DNA of 64,000 nucleotides from assembly GCF_008923185.1 (NCBI RefSeq), contig NZ_WBMT01000010.1, positions 62,001-126,000 on the forward strand, written 5' to 3'. Source of the DNA: Actinomadura rudentiformis. Its GTDB lineage: Bacteria > Actinomycetota > Actinomycetes > Streptosporangiales > Streptosporangiaceae. Position numbers and translations under genes: made by a program. The notes beneath the pieces are model-generated. The model had not been told where the DNA came from and did not search any database. It was given only the letters and a program-made list of their open reading frames with translations. Every line of letters starts with the position of its first letter. The stretch's first letter is position 1. Shown one piece after another: positions 41,587 through 49,702 of this stretch.

Positions 41587-43038
41587 ATGGAGACTCCGCG
41601 TGCGGCTGGGCGGTACCGGATCGAAAGGCTCCTGGGTTCCGGGGGCTTCGCCGCCGTCTGGCTGGGCCACGACGCGCAGCTGGACGCCCCCGTGGCGATC
41701 AAGATCCTGGCCGACCACTGGGCGCAGCGCACCGACCTCCGCGAGCGGTTCGTGCAGGAGGCGCGGCTGCTGCGGTCGGTCGACTCGCACCGGCTCGTCC
41801 AGGTCTTCGACATCGGCGAGCTGCCAGACGGCCGCCCCTACTTCGTGATGAGCTACGCCGACAAGGGCACGCTCGACGAACTGCTCGCCGCCGGCCCCCT
41901 CCCGCTGAACGACGCGCTCAACCTGGCCCGCGAGATCGCCCACGGTGTGGCGGCGCTCCACGCCCACGGCATCGTGCACCGCGACATCAAGCCGTCCAAC
42001 GTGCTGATCCGTTCCACCGACGGCGCCGACCGGATCATGATCGCGGACCTGGGCATCGCCCGGACCGACGACCGGCTGTCCAGCCTGACCCTGCCCGCGG
42101 GATCACCGGGCTACATGGCGCCCGAGCAGACCCAGATCGACGGCGCCCCGGACAGGCGTTCCGATGTGTACGGGCTGGGCGCCCTCACCTATCACATGCT
42201 CACCGGGCGGCCGCCCTCGGAGAACCGGCGGCTGCCGAGCGAGGTGCAGCCGACCATCCCGCACAACATCGACGCCGTGGTGCAGCGCGCCCTGGAGCCT
42301 GAACGGGAGCGACGCTGGGCCTCGGCCGCCGACTTCGCCCAGGCCCTGTCCCAGACGCTCGGCAAAGTCGACACCGACCCCCTGCCGCACACCCGGCCTG
42401 TCCCGAAGCGGCCCCGGCGGCGGCGCCGCCTGCTCTGGACGGCCGGCGGCGCGGTCGCGGCCCTGGTGCTGGCCACCGGCGGGACCGTGTGGATGGTCAC
42501 CAAAGACGACGAGCCGGCTCCCGGCGCGTCCGCTCCCAAGAAGGAGCACGGCGCGTCCATGGGCGACCCGGGTGGTCGGTGGCTCCGTACCGACCGCGGC
42601 ATCCCGCCGCAGTACCGGCGCCTGATCGTGCGCGCGGGCACCTGGTGCGAGGTCAGGGGGCTCAGCCCCGCCTTGATCGCCGCCATGCTCAAGGCCGAGA
42701 GCAACTTCGATCCCTACCTGTCGGATCCGAAGGCCGACGAGTACGGCATCGCCCGGTGGACGCCCTCGGTGCTCATGCACTGGCAGCCGGGCGGGTCCAA
42801 CAACCCCGCGCCGCGGCCCGCCGACATCACCCCGGAGCTGTCCATTCCGGCGATGGGCCGGTTCCTGTGCTCGCTCGGCCGCCAGATCCAGAACGTGCCG
42901 GGTGATCCGGCGCTCAACCTGGCCGGGGTCTACCGCACGAGCGTCGACAGTGTGAAGAAGGCCCGCGGCGTGCCGCCCGCGTACAAGCCGTACGCCCAGA
43001 AGGTCGATCAATACCTCAAGGACTACCGCCCGAACTGA
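41587..43038 (+). CDS. Ser/Thr kinase fused to SLT-like lytic domain (483 aa)
   Basis: Residues 10-260 form a Hanks-type kinase: GSGGFAAVWLG glycine loop, catalytic Lys39 (VAIKIL), HRDIKPSN (131-138), DLG (154-156, in place of DFG) and APE in GYMAPEQ. A basic patch (residues 273-281) precedes one membrane helix (about 284-304). Outside, instead of PASTA repeats, residues 340-410 resemble a transglycosylase SLT domain (GLSPALIAAMLKAESNFDPY with candidate catalytic Glu371, then EYGIARWTPS). This predicts a membrane kinase whose sensor end binds or cleaves peptidoglycan. The start is ATG 41587 (an in-frame TTG at 41578 is possible). It diverges from hrpA. Confidence 0.82.
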   Translation: METPRAAGRYRIERLLGSGGFAAVWLGHDAQLDAPVAIKILADHWAQRTDLRERFVQEARLLRSVDSHRLVQVFDIGELPDGRPYFVMSYADKGTLDELLAAGPLPLNDALNLAREIAHGVAALHAHGIVHRDIKPSNVLIRSTDGADRIMIADLGIARTDDRLSSLTLPAGSPGYMAPEQTQIDGAPDRRSDVYGLGALTYHMLTGRPPSENRRLPSEVQPTIPHNIDAVVQRALEPERERRWASAADFAQALSQTLGKVDTDPLPHTRPVPKRPRRRRRLLWTAGGAVAALVLATGGTVWMVTKDDEPAPGASAPKKEHGASMGDPGGRWLRTDRGIPPQYRRLIVRAGTWCEVRGLSPALIAAMLKAESNFDPYLSDPKADEYGIARWTPSVLMHWQPGGSNNPAPRPADITPELSIPAMGRFLCSLGRQIQNVPGDPALNLAGVYRTSVDSVKKARGVPPAYKPYAQKVDQYLKDYRPN

Positions 43039-43051
43039 GTCCCGCCCGTGG

Positions 43052-44524
43052 TCACTTGCGCGCTTCCTTGGGAACGCGCTGCACCAGGCGGAGCGCCAGA
43101 CCGGGGCACATGGCGACCGCCCGCCGCGCGTCCGATTCGAGCATCGCCGGGATCGGCTCCGTGGGGATCACCGGATAGTTGTACTCGTCCATCCGGACGA
43201 TGCCGCGCAGGATGTCGGCGCAGAGCCCGTGCCCGTCGCAGCGGCTCCAGTCGACCTCCAGCTGCAGCTGCGCGTCCGTCTCCGCAGGCAGGACGCCGAG
43301 CACGGGGCGGCCACAGCCGCCGTGCGCCACATGCTCGGCGGCATCCGACTCGAAGACGTCCATCGCGGTCAGGACGAACCGCGACACCCCGTCCGGGTGC
43401 GCGCAGGCCCCGCGCCCGACCACCATCCGGGCGGCCTTGCGGACACGTTCCAGCGCGTCCGCCGCGTCCTGCCCTCCCGCCAGCGCGGAGAGCGCCCCCG
43501 CGACATCGGGCAGACCGAGTCGGCAGGGCCCGCACTGCCCTGCCGACTCGGCGGCCATGTAGCGGGCGACGCGCGCGACCTCCCCTATCGGGCAGGTGCC
43601 CCGGCCGAGCGGCATGACGATGCCCGCGCCGAGCGTCCCGCCCGCCTCCTGGAGGCTCACCCGCGACACCTGGGTACGGGTGGCGATGTCGCCGGTGAGC
43701 CAGGCACCGTGGTACCCGCCGACCAGCACGCCCTCCCCCGCACGGCTCCCGCACAGATCCAGCAGATGGGCCAGCGGCGCCCCCGCCGGAGTCTCCACGA
43801 CCGCCGGGAAGCGCGCCGACCCCGTCACGGTCAGCAGGACGGTGCCCGGCTCCTCCGGGATGCCGACTCTCCCGTACGCGTCGGGCCCGAGCCCGGCGAG
43901 AACGGCGAGCTGCGCGTAGGTCTCCGCGTTCGACAGCAGCGTCGGGAGCCCGTCGACGCCGCGGGTGGAGGCATGCCCCTTGCGGCCGGGCGGGATGGGG
44001 CGGCGCCCGTTGATGCCGCGGACGAGCGCGCCGCTCTCCCCTGTGATGAACCGTTCCGGCAGCCGGACGACCCGGGCGCGCTCTCCCAGCTCCCGTTCCT
44101 GGATCGCCAGCTCCACCGAGGCGGCGGCGTCCTCATCGGTCACCCCGAGCACGATCTCGCGCGCCCCGAGCGCCGTGGCGGCCAGCGCCGCCCCGTCCAA
44201 GATCAGGTGCGGCGCGCGGCACAGCAGCACCTTGTCCTTGGCGCTGCCGGGCTCCCCCTCGGTGCCGTTGACGACCACGACGGTGCGCTTGCGGCGCCGC
44301 ACCGCGCTGTTGACGACGGCTTGCAGCTTGCGGGCGAACGGGAAGCCCGCCCCGCCCCGGCCGCACAGCCTCCCCGCCTCGGCGAGCGCGATCAGCCGGT
44401 CGGACTCCAGCATCCGCGGTTCCGGGTGCAGGCCACGGTGGGCGTCCCAGTCGACGCGCCCGTCGCTTTCGAGGCCCCGGGTGAGCCTGCCCGGGCCGAT
44501 CTGGCGGACAGCAATCTTGATCAT
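43052..44524 (-). CDS. NuoF-like flavoprotein fused to a ferredoxin domain (490 aa)
   Basis: The FMN/NADH module of the complex I 51-kDa family is clear: GRGGAGFPFARK near residues 55-66, VVNGTEGEPGSAKDK, LSNAETYA and the SLBB-like segment GTVLLTVTGSARFP. The N3-type cluster region reads AGQCGPCRLGL with GRGACAHPDG. The first Cys of the usual C-x2-C-x2-C is Ala, so the cluster would have an altered ligand. The C-terminus adds a 3Fe-4S-type ferredoxin (RCDGHGLC ... MCPGLAL). It overlaps the membrane gene by ATGA. It likely passes electrons from NAD(P)H to the neighbouring heme protein; the direction is inference. GGGAGGGC precedes the ATG. Confidence 0.82.
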   Translation of the reverse strand: MIKIAVRQIGPGRLTRGLESDGRVDWDAHRGLHPEPRMLESDRLIALAEAGRLCGRGGAGFPFARKLQAVVNSAVRRRKRTVVVVNGTEGEPGSAKDKVLLCRAPHLILDGAALAATALGAREIVLGVTDEDAAASVELAIQERELGERARVVRLPERFITGESGALVRGINGRRPIPPGRKGHASTRGVDGLPTLLSNAETYAQLAVLAGLGPDAYGRVGIPEEPGTVLLTVTGSARFPAVVETPAGAPLAHLLDLCGSRAGEGVLVGGYHGAWLTGDIATRTQVSRVSLQEAGGTLGAGIVMPLGRGTCPIGEVARVARYMAAESAGQCGPCRLGLPDVAGALSALAGGQDAADALERVRKAARMVVGRGACAHPDGVSRFVLTAMDVFESDAAEHVAHGGCGRPVLGVLPAETDAQLQLEVDWSRCDGHGLCADILRGIVRMDEYNYPVIPTEPIPAMLESDARRAVAMCPGLALRLVQRVPKEARK

Positions 44525-45252
44525 GATGCCCTCCCCGTCCGCGGCCGCAGGAACGGCCGTGCGATCAGGGCGAGTGTCACCGCGGCCAAGCAGAGCGCGT
44601 AGGCCACCTTCACGAACGGAGCCGCCTCCCGGCCCGCCGACAGGCCGTGCCATATGCCCATCGGCCAGGCGACGTAGGCGGTCAAGTGCAGCAACCGCCA
44701 CACCCACGGCCTGCCGGTGAGGGCGAAGCGCCCCCGCGCGATGCCGCTCGCGATCGCCACGACCAGCAGGTAGAACGCGACCGTCCCGAGCCCGTACGTC
44801 ACCGAGGCCGAGAACGGCACGAACGCCTCCACCACGCCCACCCGATGCCGCGCCAGCTGCGTGGCCAGATGCGCCGCCAGCATCGAGATGGCGACGAAGG
44901 CCAGGGCCCGGTGGATGGACTGCGCGTGCACCCGGTGCCCCGGCGCGAGAATCCTGCGATCCGTCGCAGCCAGCCCGATCATGACCGTCAGGGAGAGCGT
45001 GACCAGCGCGAAGACCCCGCAGTAGAAGTCCAGGAACCGTCCCAGCGCCCGGCCGGCGGGACCGATCCAGCCCATGCTGATCGCCATGCCGAGCAGCCCG
45101 CCGACCAGCGCCGTCACCACCACGATCACGATCAGGCCGCCCGGCGGGCGCCGTCCGCGGCGCCTGCCGGGGCCACGCCGTGGCGACGAGCCCGTCCCCA
45201 CGCCGAACCCTCGCGTCCCCTCGTGCGCGAGCCTGCGATGGTCGGGAGCCAT
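44521..45252 (-). CDS. Ferric-reductase-like transmembrane protein (243 aa)
   Basis: An Arg/Gly-rich cytoplasmic N-terminus leads into six or so membrane helices (GLIVIVVVTALVGGLLGMAI, FYCGVFALVTLSLTVMIGLA, and others). His residues placed for heme b are in HAQSIHRALAFVAI, AAHLATQLARH, RLLHLTAYVAWP and GIWHGL. This is the ferric_reduct (FRE/NOX/MsrQ-like) domain without its own flavin domain. The flavoprotein encoded next, joined by ATGA, supplies the missing electron input. The acceptor may be Fe(III), oxygen or a periplasmic protein. The start is ATG 45252 (GTG 45255 also possible). Confidence 0.82.
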   Translation of the reverse strand: MAPDHRRLAHEGTRGFGVGTGSSPRRGPGRRRGRRPPGGLIVIVVVTALVGGLLGMAISMGWIGPAGRALGRFLDFYCGVFALVTLSLTVMIGLAATDRRILAPGHRVHAQSIHRALAFVAISMLAAHLATQLARHRVGVVEAFVPFSASVTYGLGTVAFYLLVVAIASGIARGRFALTGRPWVWRLLHLTAYVAWPMGIWHGLSAGREAAPFVKVAYALCLAAVTLALIARPFLRPRTGRAS

Positions 45253-45390
45253 CACCTCAGCCTCTCGGCTAGTCCCCTTGTGAACCCCTCGGCCAATTAC
45301 GACGCGTCCCGTTCGGGGTCAGTTCGCCGGACGGACGTCCCACACGCGGATACCTTGACCGTAACCGGTCGTTCTCAGACCGTAACCCCG

Positions 45391-46461
45391 CTAAGGACAA
45401 AGTCTTTTCGCATTCGGAAGCCGTCCCGGAGGGCACCCGTCCGTCCACTCCGCGGCCCGAACACTGTAAGTATACAAAGCCTGACCTGGGGCGATACGGC
45501 CCGTGTCCGCCCCCGGCTTGACGATCATCGCCTGCGTCCCCATCAGGAGATCCCGCGAGGGGCTCAGAAAGAGTCGCCATTCGAGAACGCCGAGTGTCTC
45601 GGTCTTCTCGGTCATCGCCACCGCCAGCGCGGGCCGTCCCAGCGGATCCTTGACGGTGCCGAGGCTCCGCACCCCCGGGAGAGTGCCGATCATGCGGTAG
45701 ATCGCGATCCGCGTCTCACGGGGCAAGGGCTGCGACTCCGCGTTCAAGAGATCGGCACCCTCCCGGAACAGCCACACTGCGGGGTTGTCCGGCAGACCGC
45801 CGTGGTCCCGCGCCCACGTCAGCATGGCGAGCCGCATCTTGAGCGGATCGTGCGGAAGGTTGCGGGCGTCGCCCTCATAGATGGCGTCGCCGGCGAGCTC
45901 GGGGCCCTCCGGCGGGTCCTGGACGGCCACCCCCATGTCAGGGTCGGGGTTCTCGTTCGGCTGCGGTGAGCCGTCCCGCCGGTACGCGACGGCGTCATCA
46001 GCCGTGAGCGGGGTGAGCCGCGGCGCATTCCAGTTGGACACCCCGTCGCCGTCCCGCCGGTCTGACGGCTGCCAACCCTCGATGGCATGCGTCGCCACCA
46101 GCGCGTAGCGGTTTCCCCTGTGGTCCCGCTGGAACACGTGCCGTACCTCGCCTTTCGTGTGCCAGAAGCGCCCACTCGCCGGGGCCTTCTCGGCACGCTG
46201 CGCGGCGGCCAGCATGATCGCGTGTGCCTCGCCGCTCGTCACCAGCGTCTGCCTCGGAATCGATTCCGGACGGAGCAGCCCGAACACGACCGCCGCCCCC
46301 GCCACCGGAAGAGCGACCAACACCCACCACCGCCGGCTCCTCGACCGCCTTGCGAGAATCTCCCTCCGCAGCGCCTCGGCCCGCTCGGTCGTGTCCCCAA
46401 GGTCCTCGACACGCACTGGATTGGCCGCGGCGATCCGGTCCATCAGCTCCTGATCGTTCAT
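45391..46461 (-). CDS. CU044_5270-family membrane protein (356 aa)
   Basis: A cytoplasmic head (MNDQELMDRIAAANPV) is followed by one membrane helix (WWVLVALPVAGAAVVFGLL near residues 44-62) and a large extracellular domain rich in ARDHGGLPDNPAVWLFREGA and LGRPALAVAMTEKT motifs. This layout is typical of the actinobacterial CU044_5270 family, commonly encoded after an ECF sigma gene. It may act as an anti-sigma or sensor protein, which is not proven. The start overlaps the sigma stop; ATG 46461 (four bases from GGAGG plus ATG) or 46464. Confidence 0.8.
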   Translation of the reverse strand: MNDQELMDRIAAANPVRVEDLGDTTERAEALRREILARRSRSRRWWVLVALPVAGAAVVFGLLRPESIPRQTLVTSGEAHAIMLAAAQRAEKAPASGRFWHTKGEVRHVFQRDHRGNRYALVATHAIEGWQPSDRRDGDGVSNWNAPRLTPLTADDAVAYRRDGSPQPNENPDPDMGVAVQDPPEGPELAGDAIYEGDARNLPHDPLKMRLAMLTWARDHGGLPDNPAVWLFREGADLLNAESQPLPRETRIAIYRMIGTLPGVRSLGTVKDPLGRPALAVAMTEKTETLGVLEWRLFLSPSRDLLMGTQAMIVKPGADTGRIAPGQALYTYSVRAAEWTDGCPPGRLPNAKRLCP

Positions 46462-46961
46462 CATGCCTCCTGGACGGCTTCGTGGACGGCGAGCAGGGCG
46501 GCGAGCTTCTTGCGCGCCCGGTGCAGCCGGACTTTGAACGCGGCGACCGAGCACCCCAGCGCGGACGCCGCCGATCGCTGATCGAGCCCCTCCCAGCTCA
46601 CCAGGAGAAGCGCCTCCCGATCCCGGGCCGGCAGTTTGCCGAGCGCCGCCATCAATTCCGCGTTCTCAGCGACTCCGGCCGCGTGGTCGGCGACCACGCC
46701 CTCGCCCTCCGCCGCGACACGTCCCGCCACCCGCACCTGGCGCGCATTGGACCGCCGCTCGTTGGCCAGGCAGTTCCAGGCAGTCCGGTAGAGCCATGGC
46801 AGCGGCTCCTCAGACAGCTTCCCGATATGCCGCCAAGCCGCAGCAAACGTCTCGGCCACCACATCCTCAGCCCGCGCCGTGTCCGTCCTCCGCAGTGCAT
46901 ACGCGAGCACCTGGGCATGGTGCCGTCGGAACAGCGCCGTGAAGCGCTCCTCATCATTCAC
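46461..46961 (-). CDS. ECF-family RNA polymerase sigma factor (166 aa)
   Basis: Sigma-70 region 2 is in RFTALFRRHHAQVLAYALRR and DVVAETFAAAWRHIGKL. Region 4 is in LPARDREALLLVSWEGLDQR and ALGCSVAAFKVRLHRARKKL. The GTG at 46961 is chosen because GGAG lies nine to ten bases upstream and the domain begins there; the frame stays open further upstream without support. It overlaps the CU044_5270 gene, which probably controls it. Target promoters are unknown. Confidence 0.87.
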   Translation of the reverse strand: MNDEERFTALFRRHHAQVLAYALRRTDTARAEDVVAETFAAAWRHIGKLSEEPLPWLYRTAWNCLANERRSNARQVRVAGRVAAEGEGVVADHAAGVAENAELMAALGKLPARDREALLLVSWEGLDQRSAASALGCSVAAFKVRLHRARKKLAALLAVHEAVQEA

Positions 46962-47137
46962 AGGCAAGGCTCCTGCCGCCGTCGTGTCCTGTTGTCCTCT
47001 CCTTAGGTCCGGCAGACCAGCGGAGGTTACACACGACGGCCGGGCCAGCCGCTCCAGAAGACAGACTCCAGCGCCCACGACCGACTGCCGTCCAGCATCG
47101 CCAGAGGGATTGAAAGATTCCCCCGGCCAGAACGGGG

Positions 47138-47383
47138 TTAGAGGGCGCGGACAGCGGCGAGCAGTTCGCCCCACGAACGCGGTGAGAGAGTCAACACCAA
47201 GCCGCCGTCAGGACTCTTGGAGTCTTGGATGTAGACGTGCGACCCCATGGTGGTGACCTCCACACACCCCTGCGAGTCGCTGGCCGAGGCCTTGCGCCAG
47301 ACGACTTCGCGCACACCGCCCGCAGCAGAAAGCAGGATCCCACGCCTCCTGATGGCAAAACGGGACGGTTCAGGTGTCTCCAC
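47138..47383 (-). CDS. DUF397 domain protein (81 aa)
   Basis: The DUF397 core is present: VVWRKASASDSQGCVEVTTM, then VYIQDSKSPDGGLVLTLSP and SWGELLAAVRAL. The GTG at 47383 has GGAGG five bases upstream, which decides the start. In actinomycetes DUF397 genes follow XRE-DUF5753 genes and the pairs resemble antitoxin-like or developmental modulators (for example the whiJ-type loci). The XRE gene lies upstream in the same direction, 235 bases away. Confidence 0.85.
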   Translation of the reverse strand: METPEPSRFAIRRRGILLSAAGGVREVVWRKASASDSQGCVEVTTMGSHVYIQDSKSPDGGLVLTLSPRSWGELLAAVRAL

Positions 47384-47618
47384 GCATTCCTCCATCAGAC
47401 CGGCACAGCCCACTGCAGATGACTACCCTCTGTCATCAACGTTCACACCAGGTGATCGGGTCGCCAGTCACGAGACTTTGGCGATCCATGGGGCTGCCGC
47501 GACGCAGGGGGCGAATCCGTTTTTTATCAAAGGTGACGACCAGCCTGCACAGCTTTCAACGACCGGGGCATCAAGGTTCCGGCTTGCGCGAGGCGCCGCT
47601 ACGCAGAGTGACGGATGA

Positions 47619-48503
47619 CTATGCCTGCTCCATCGTGCCGATGATCTCCTCAATGAAGGCGATCGTCTCGTCGGCCGGGAGGACGAGCTGCCGGAGATTC
47701 TCAAAGGCGACCTTGTAAGGGGCGATCAGCGGAAGCCGCTCGGTCACCAGGTCCGATCCGCGGGCATTCTCAAAGAACATGACGTCGCCGAGCCTGCTGT
47801 CAACGAATTCGAGGATGGTGAAGTGCCCCATCATTCCGAAATGTGCGCCGTTCTCGAAAGGAATGACCTCGACCGAGATTCTGTCTTCGGACATCATCTC
47901 AATGATGTGCCGCAACTGACGCGGCATGATCCCGGAGTCGATCTGCCCGCCCACCCGGCGACGCAGTGCCGCCTCATCGACGATCACCAGCAGTTCCGGC
48001 GGGTCGGGCCGGCCGAGGACACTCTCCTGGCGTTGCATTCGCACTTCCACGACGATGTCACGTTCAGCGTGCGAGTCGACGAATTCGATGGTGAGCGCGT
48101 TGGCGTAGTCTTCGATCTGCAGAAGTCCCGGAATCACCAGAGGCTGAACACTTCTGATGACGGAGGCTCCGGCCTCATATCCAATGAAGTCCAGGTATTC
48201 TGACGACATCTCGTTGCGGTAGAGCGACCACCATCCCCGCTGCCGGCCACCGCGCGCGAGTTCGGTCATTTTGGCCACTTCCGGGTCTTCTTCTGAGAGG
48301 CCGTAATAACGCAGGAGGGCATGCAGATCGGTGGTCGAGATGCCGACCGTGCCGCCCTCAATCCGGATGAGTTTGGACGGTGACCAATCCAGGGCCGCGG
48401 CGACCTGCCCCTGGGTGGATCCGTGGGCCAGCCGGAGCCGCTGGAGTTCGCTGGTCAGAATCGCCCGCTGGACCACGGGCCCTGGCCCGGAAGGCATCGC
48501 CAT
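47619..48503 (-). CDS. XRE-family regulator with DUF5753 (294 aa)
   Basis: Helix-turn-helix at residues 17-70 (LQRLRLAHGSTQGQVAAALD, SPSKLIRIEGG). DUF5753 spans from about 80, with GWWSLYRNEMSSEYLDFIGY, VIPGLLQIEDYA, IVDEAALRRRVGG, ISVEVIPFENGAHFGMMG and VMFFENARGSDLV. The DNA here is visibly AT-richer than in neighbouring genes, with codons such as ATT, GAA and TCT more frequent, which hints at separate acquisition. Dyads upstream are candidate operators. It is probably a partner of the DUF397 gene. Confidence 0.88.
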   Translation of the reverse strand: MAMPSGPGPVVQRAILTSELQRLRLAHGSTQGQVAAALDWSPSKLIRIEGGTVGISTTDLHALLRYYGLSEEDPEVAKMTELARGGRQRGWWSLYRNEMSSEYLDFIGYEAGASVIRSVQPLVIPGLLQIEDYANALTIEFVDSHAERDIVVEVRMQRQESVLGRPDPPELLVIVDEAALRRRVGGQIDSGIMPRQLRHIIEMMSEDRISVEVIPFENGAHFGMMGHFTILEFVDSRLGDVMFFENARGSDLVTERLPLIAPYKVAFENLRQLVLPADETIAFIEEIIGTMEQA

Positions 48504-49018
48504 GCCGACCCCTAACTCATCGAGTAAAGATCGAATTCTGATCTCCAGCAGACGGACACGTTGCGGTTGGCCGTCCTTCGAGACGCCTTGATTAAATCAG
48601 CGAGATAGCAGGGTGCCAACACCCAAGAGCAGGATCCAGCAGAATGCGAGCAGGACATGCACGAACACCGGAACGCCAACTGGCAGATGGCCTGGACGCG
48701 TCGGGACGCATTCTTTCGGCAACATCTTTACGCGCTGCCGCACCTCCAGCACCATCGGCCCGATCAGGCGCTTTTGTCGCGGCTACCGGGCGTGACGGGC
48801 GGCAGGAAGCCTGGTCCCACTGTGCCATGTATCGAGTTGGCAAGGGATCAAAAGAATTCTTCTATCTGCGTGTCGGCAGATCAACCCCAGCGGAATGCCA
48901 GGAAAAGCTGAAGCATAATGTCGGCAGACCCAGAAGCGCCGGCGAGGTCCCCGCTGCCACGAGAACCCCGCCCAGGAAGACCGAGGAAACCCTCGCGCAG
49001 AAAGGCTCTCGACCTGTG
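48504..49018. other. 515-base noncoding gap with two dyads
   Basis: Between the divergent XRE and cyclase-like genes I see no supported gene. Two dyads stand out: AGATC-GAATTCT-GATCT at 48528-48544, close to the XRE start, and TGATT-A-AATCA at 48589-48599. Both are AT-rich for this genome and could bind the XRE regulator. Short open frames from 48613 onward lack ribosome-binding sites and recognisable sequence. Confidence 0.45.
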
Positions 49019-49702
49019 ATGAGCATACGACTCAGGGGCCATCGGGCAACACCTACAGCAACGATCGGTACACTCCCGCAATCCCCCGGACTTATCCGGG
49101 AGGTCGAGGTGTTCGCGCCTCGGAGTTACACTTCCCTGCTCGCTCTCGACATCATCTCGTTCGGCTCGCCGTATCGCGATGAAGGAATTCAGCGCGGGCT
49201 GCGTCACGTGATGTACGAGGCGGTGCAGGAGGCGTTCTCGATGACCCGGCTGTCCTGGCCGGCGGTCCACCATGAGGATCGGGGCGACGGGATCCTGATC
49301 GTCCTGCCACCGGCGGTGCCGGCGTTCCTGCTCATGGATCCGCTCGCCCACCATCTCAAGGCGGTTCTGCGGCGGCGCAACATGATGCTCAGCGAGGCGG
49401 CCCGGTTGCGGCTGCGGGTCGCCGGGCATGCGGGGTTCGTGTTCGTGGACGAGTACGGGGTGGGCGGCCGTGCCGTGACCCATCTCTTCCGGATGCTGGA
49501 GGCCGCGGACTTCAAGGAGGCGATCGACCTCGCCGGGACGGATCTCGGGCTCATCGTCTCCGATGAGATGTACAGGGAGGTCACCGGAAACGGGGCCTAC
49601 ATCGACCCGGAGCGGTACCGGGCCCTGCGGGTGAAGTGCAAGGAGACCGTGGCCGACGCGTGGCTCTGGCTTCCGCCACGCGTCCGGTGCGAGTGTGGCT
49701 AG
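49019..49702 (+). CDS. Class III nucleotide-cyclase-like protein (227 aa)
   Basis: A cyclase-homology pattern is visible. SLLALDIISFGSPYRDEGIQ carries the first metal Asp, followed by a helix (VMYEAVQEAFSM). The EDRGDGILIVLPPAVPA hairpin carries the second acidic pair, then LRLRVAGHAGFVFVDEYGVGGRAVT and a helix with RMLEAADF. Similar stand-alone domains are widespread in actinomycetes near signalling and conflict genes. The purine-selecting residues are not obvious, so product identity is open and it could be inactive. ATG 49019 is used. The stop overlaps the stop of the convergent ABC exporter (CTAG at 49699-49702). Confidence 0.66.
   Translation: MSIRLRGHRATPTATIGTLPQSPGLIREVEVFAPRSYTSLLALDIISFGSPYRDEGIQRGLRHVMYEAVQEAFSMTRLSWPAVHHEDRGDGILIVLPPAVPAFLLMDPLAHHLKAVLRRRNMMLSEAARLRLRVAGHAGFVFVDEYGVGGRAVTHLFRMLEAADFKEAIDLAGTDLGLIVSDEMYREVTGNGAYIDPERYRALRVKCKETVADAWLWLPPRVRCECG

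Noticed and set aside
48644..49018. N-terminal extension of the cyclase-like protein from 48644
   Set aside because: The extra 125 residues have no conserved pattern and the region holds AT-rich dyads and no ribosome-binding site; the ATG at 49019 is more reasonable.
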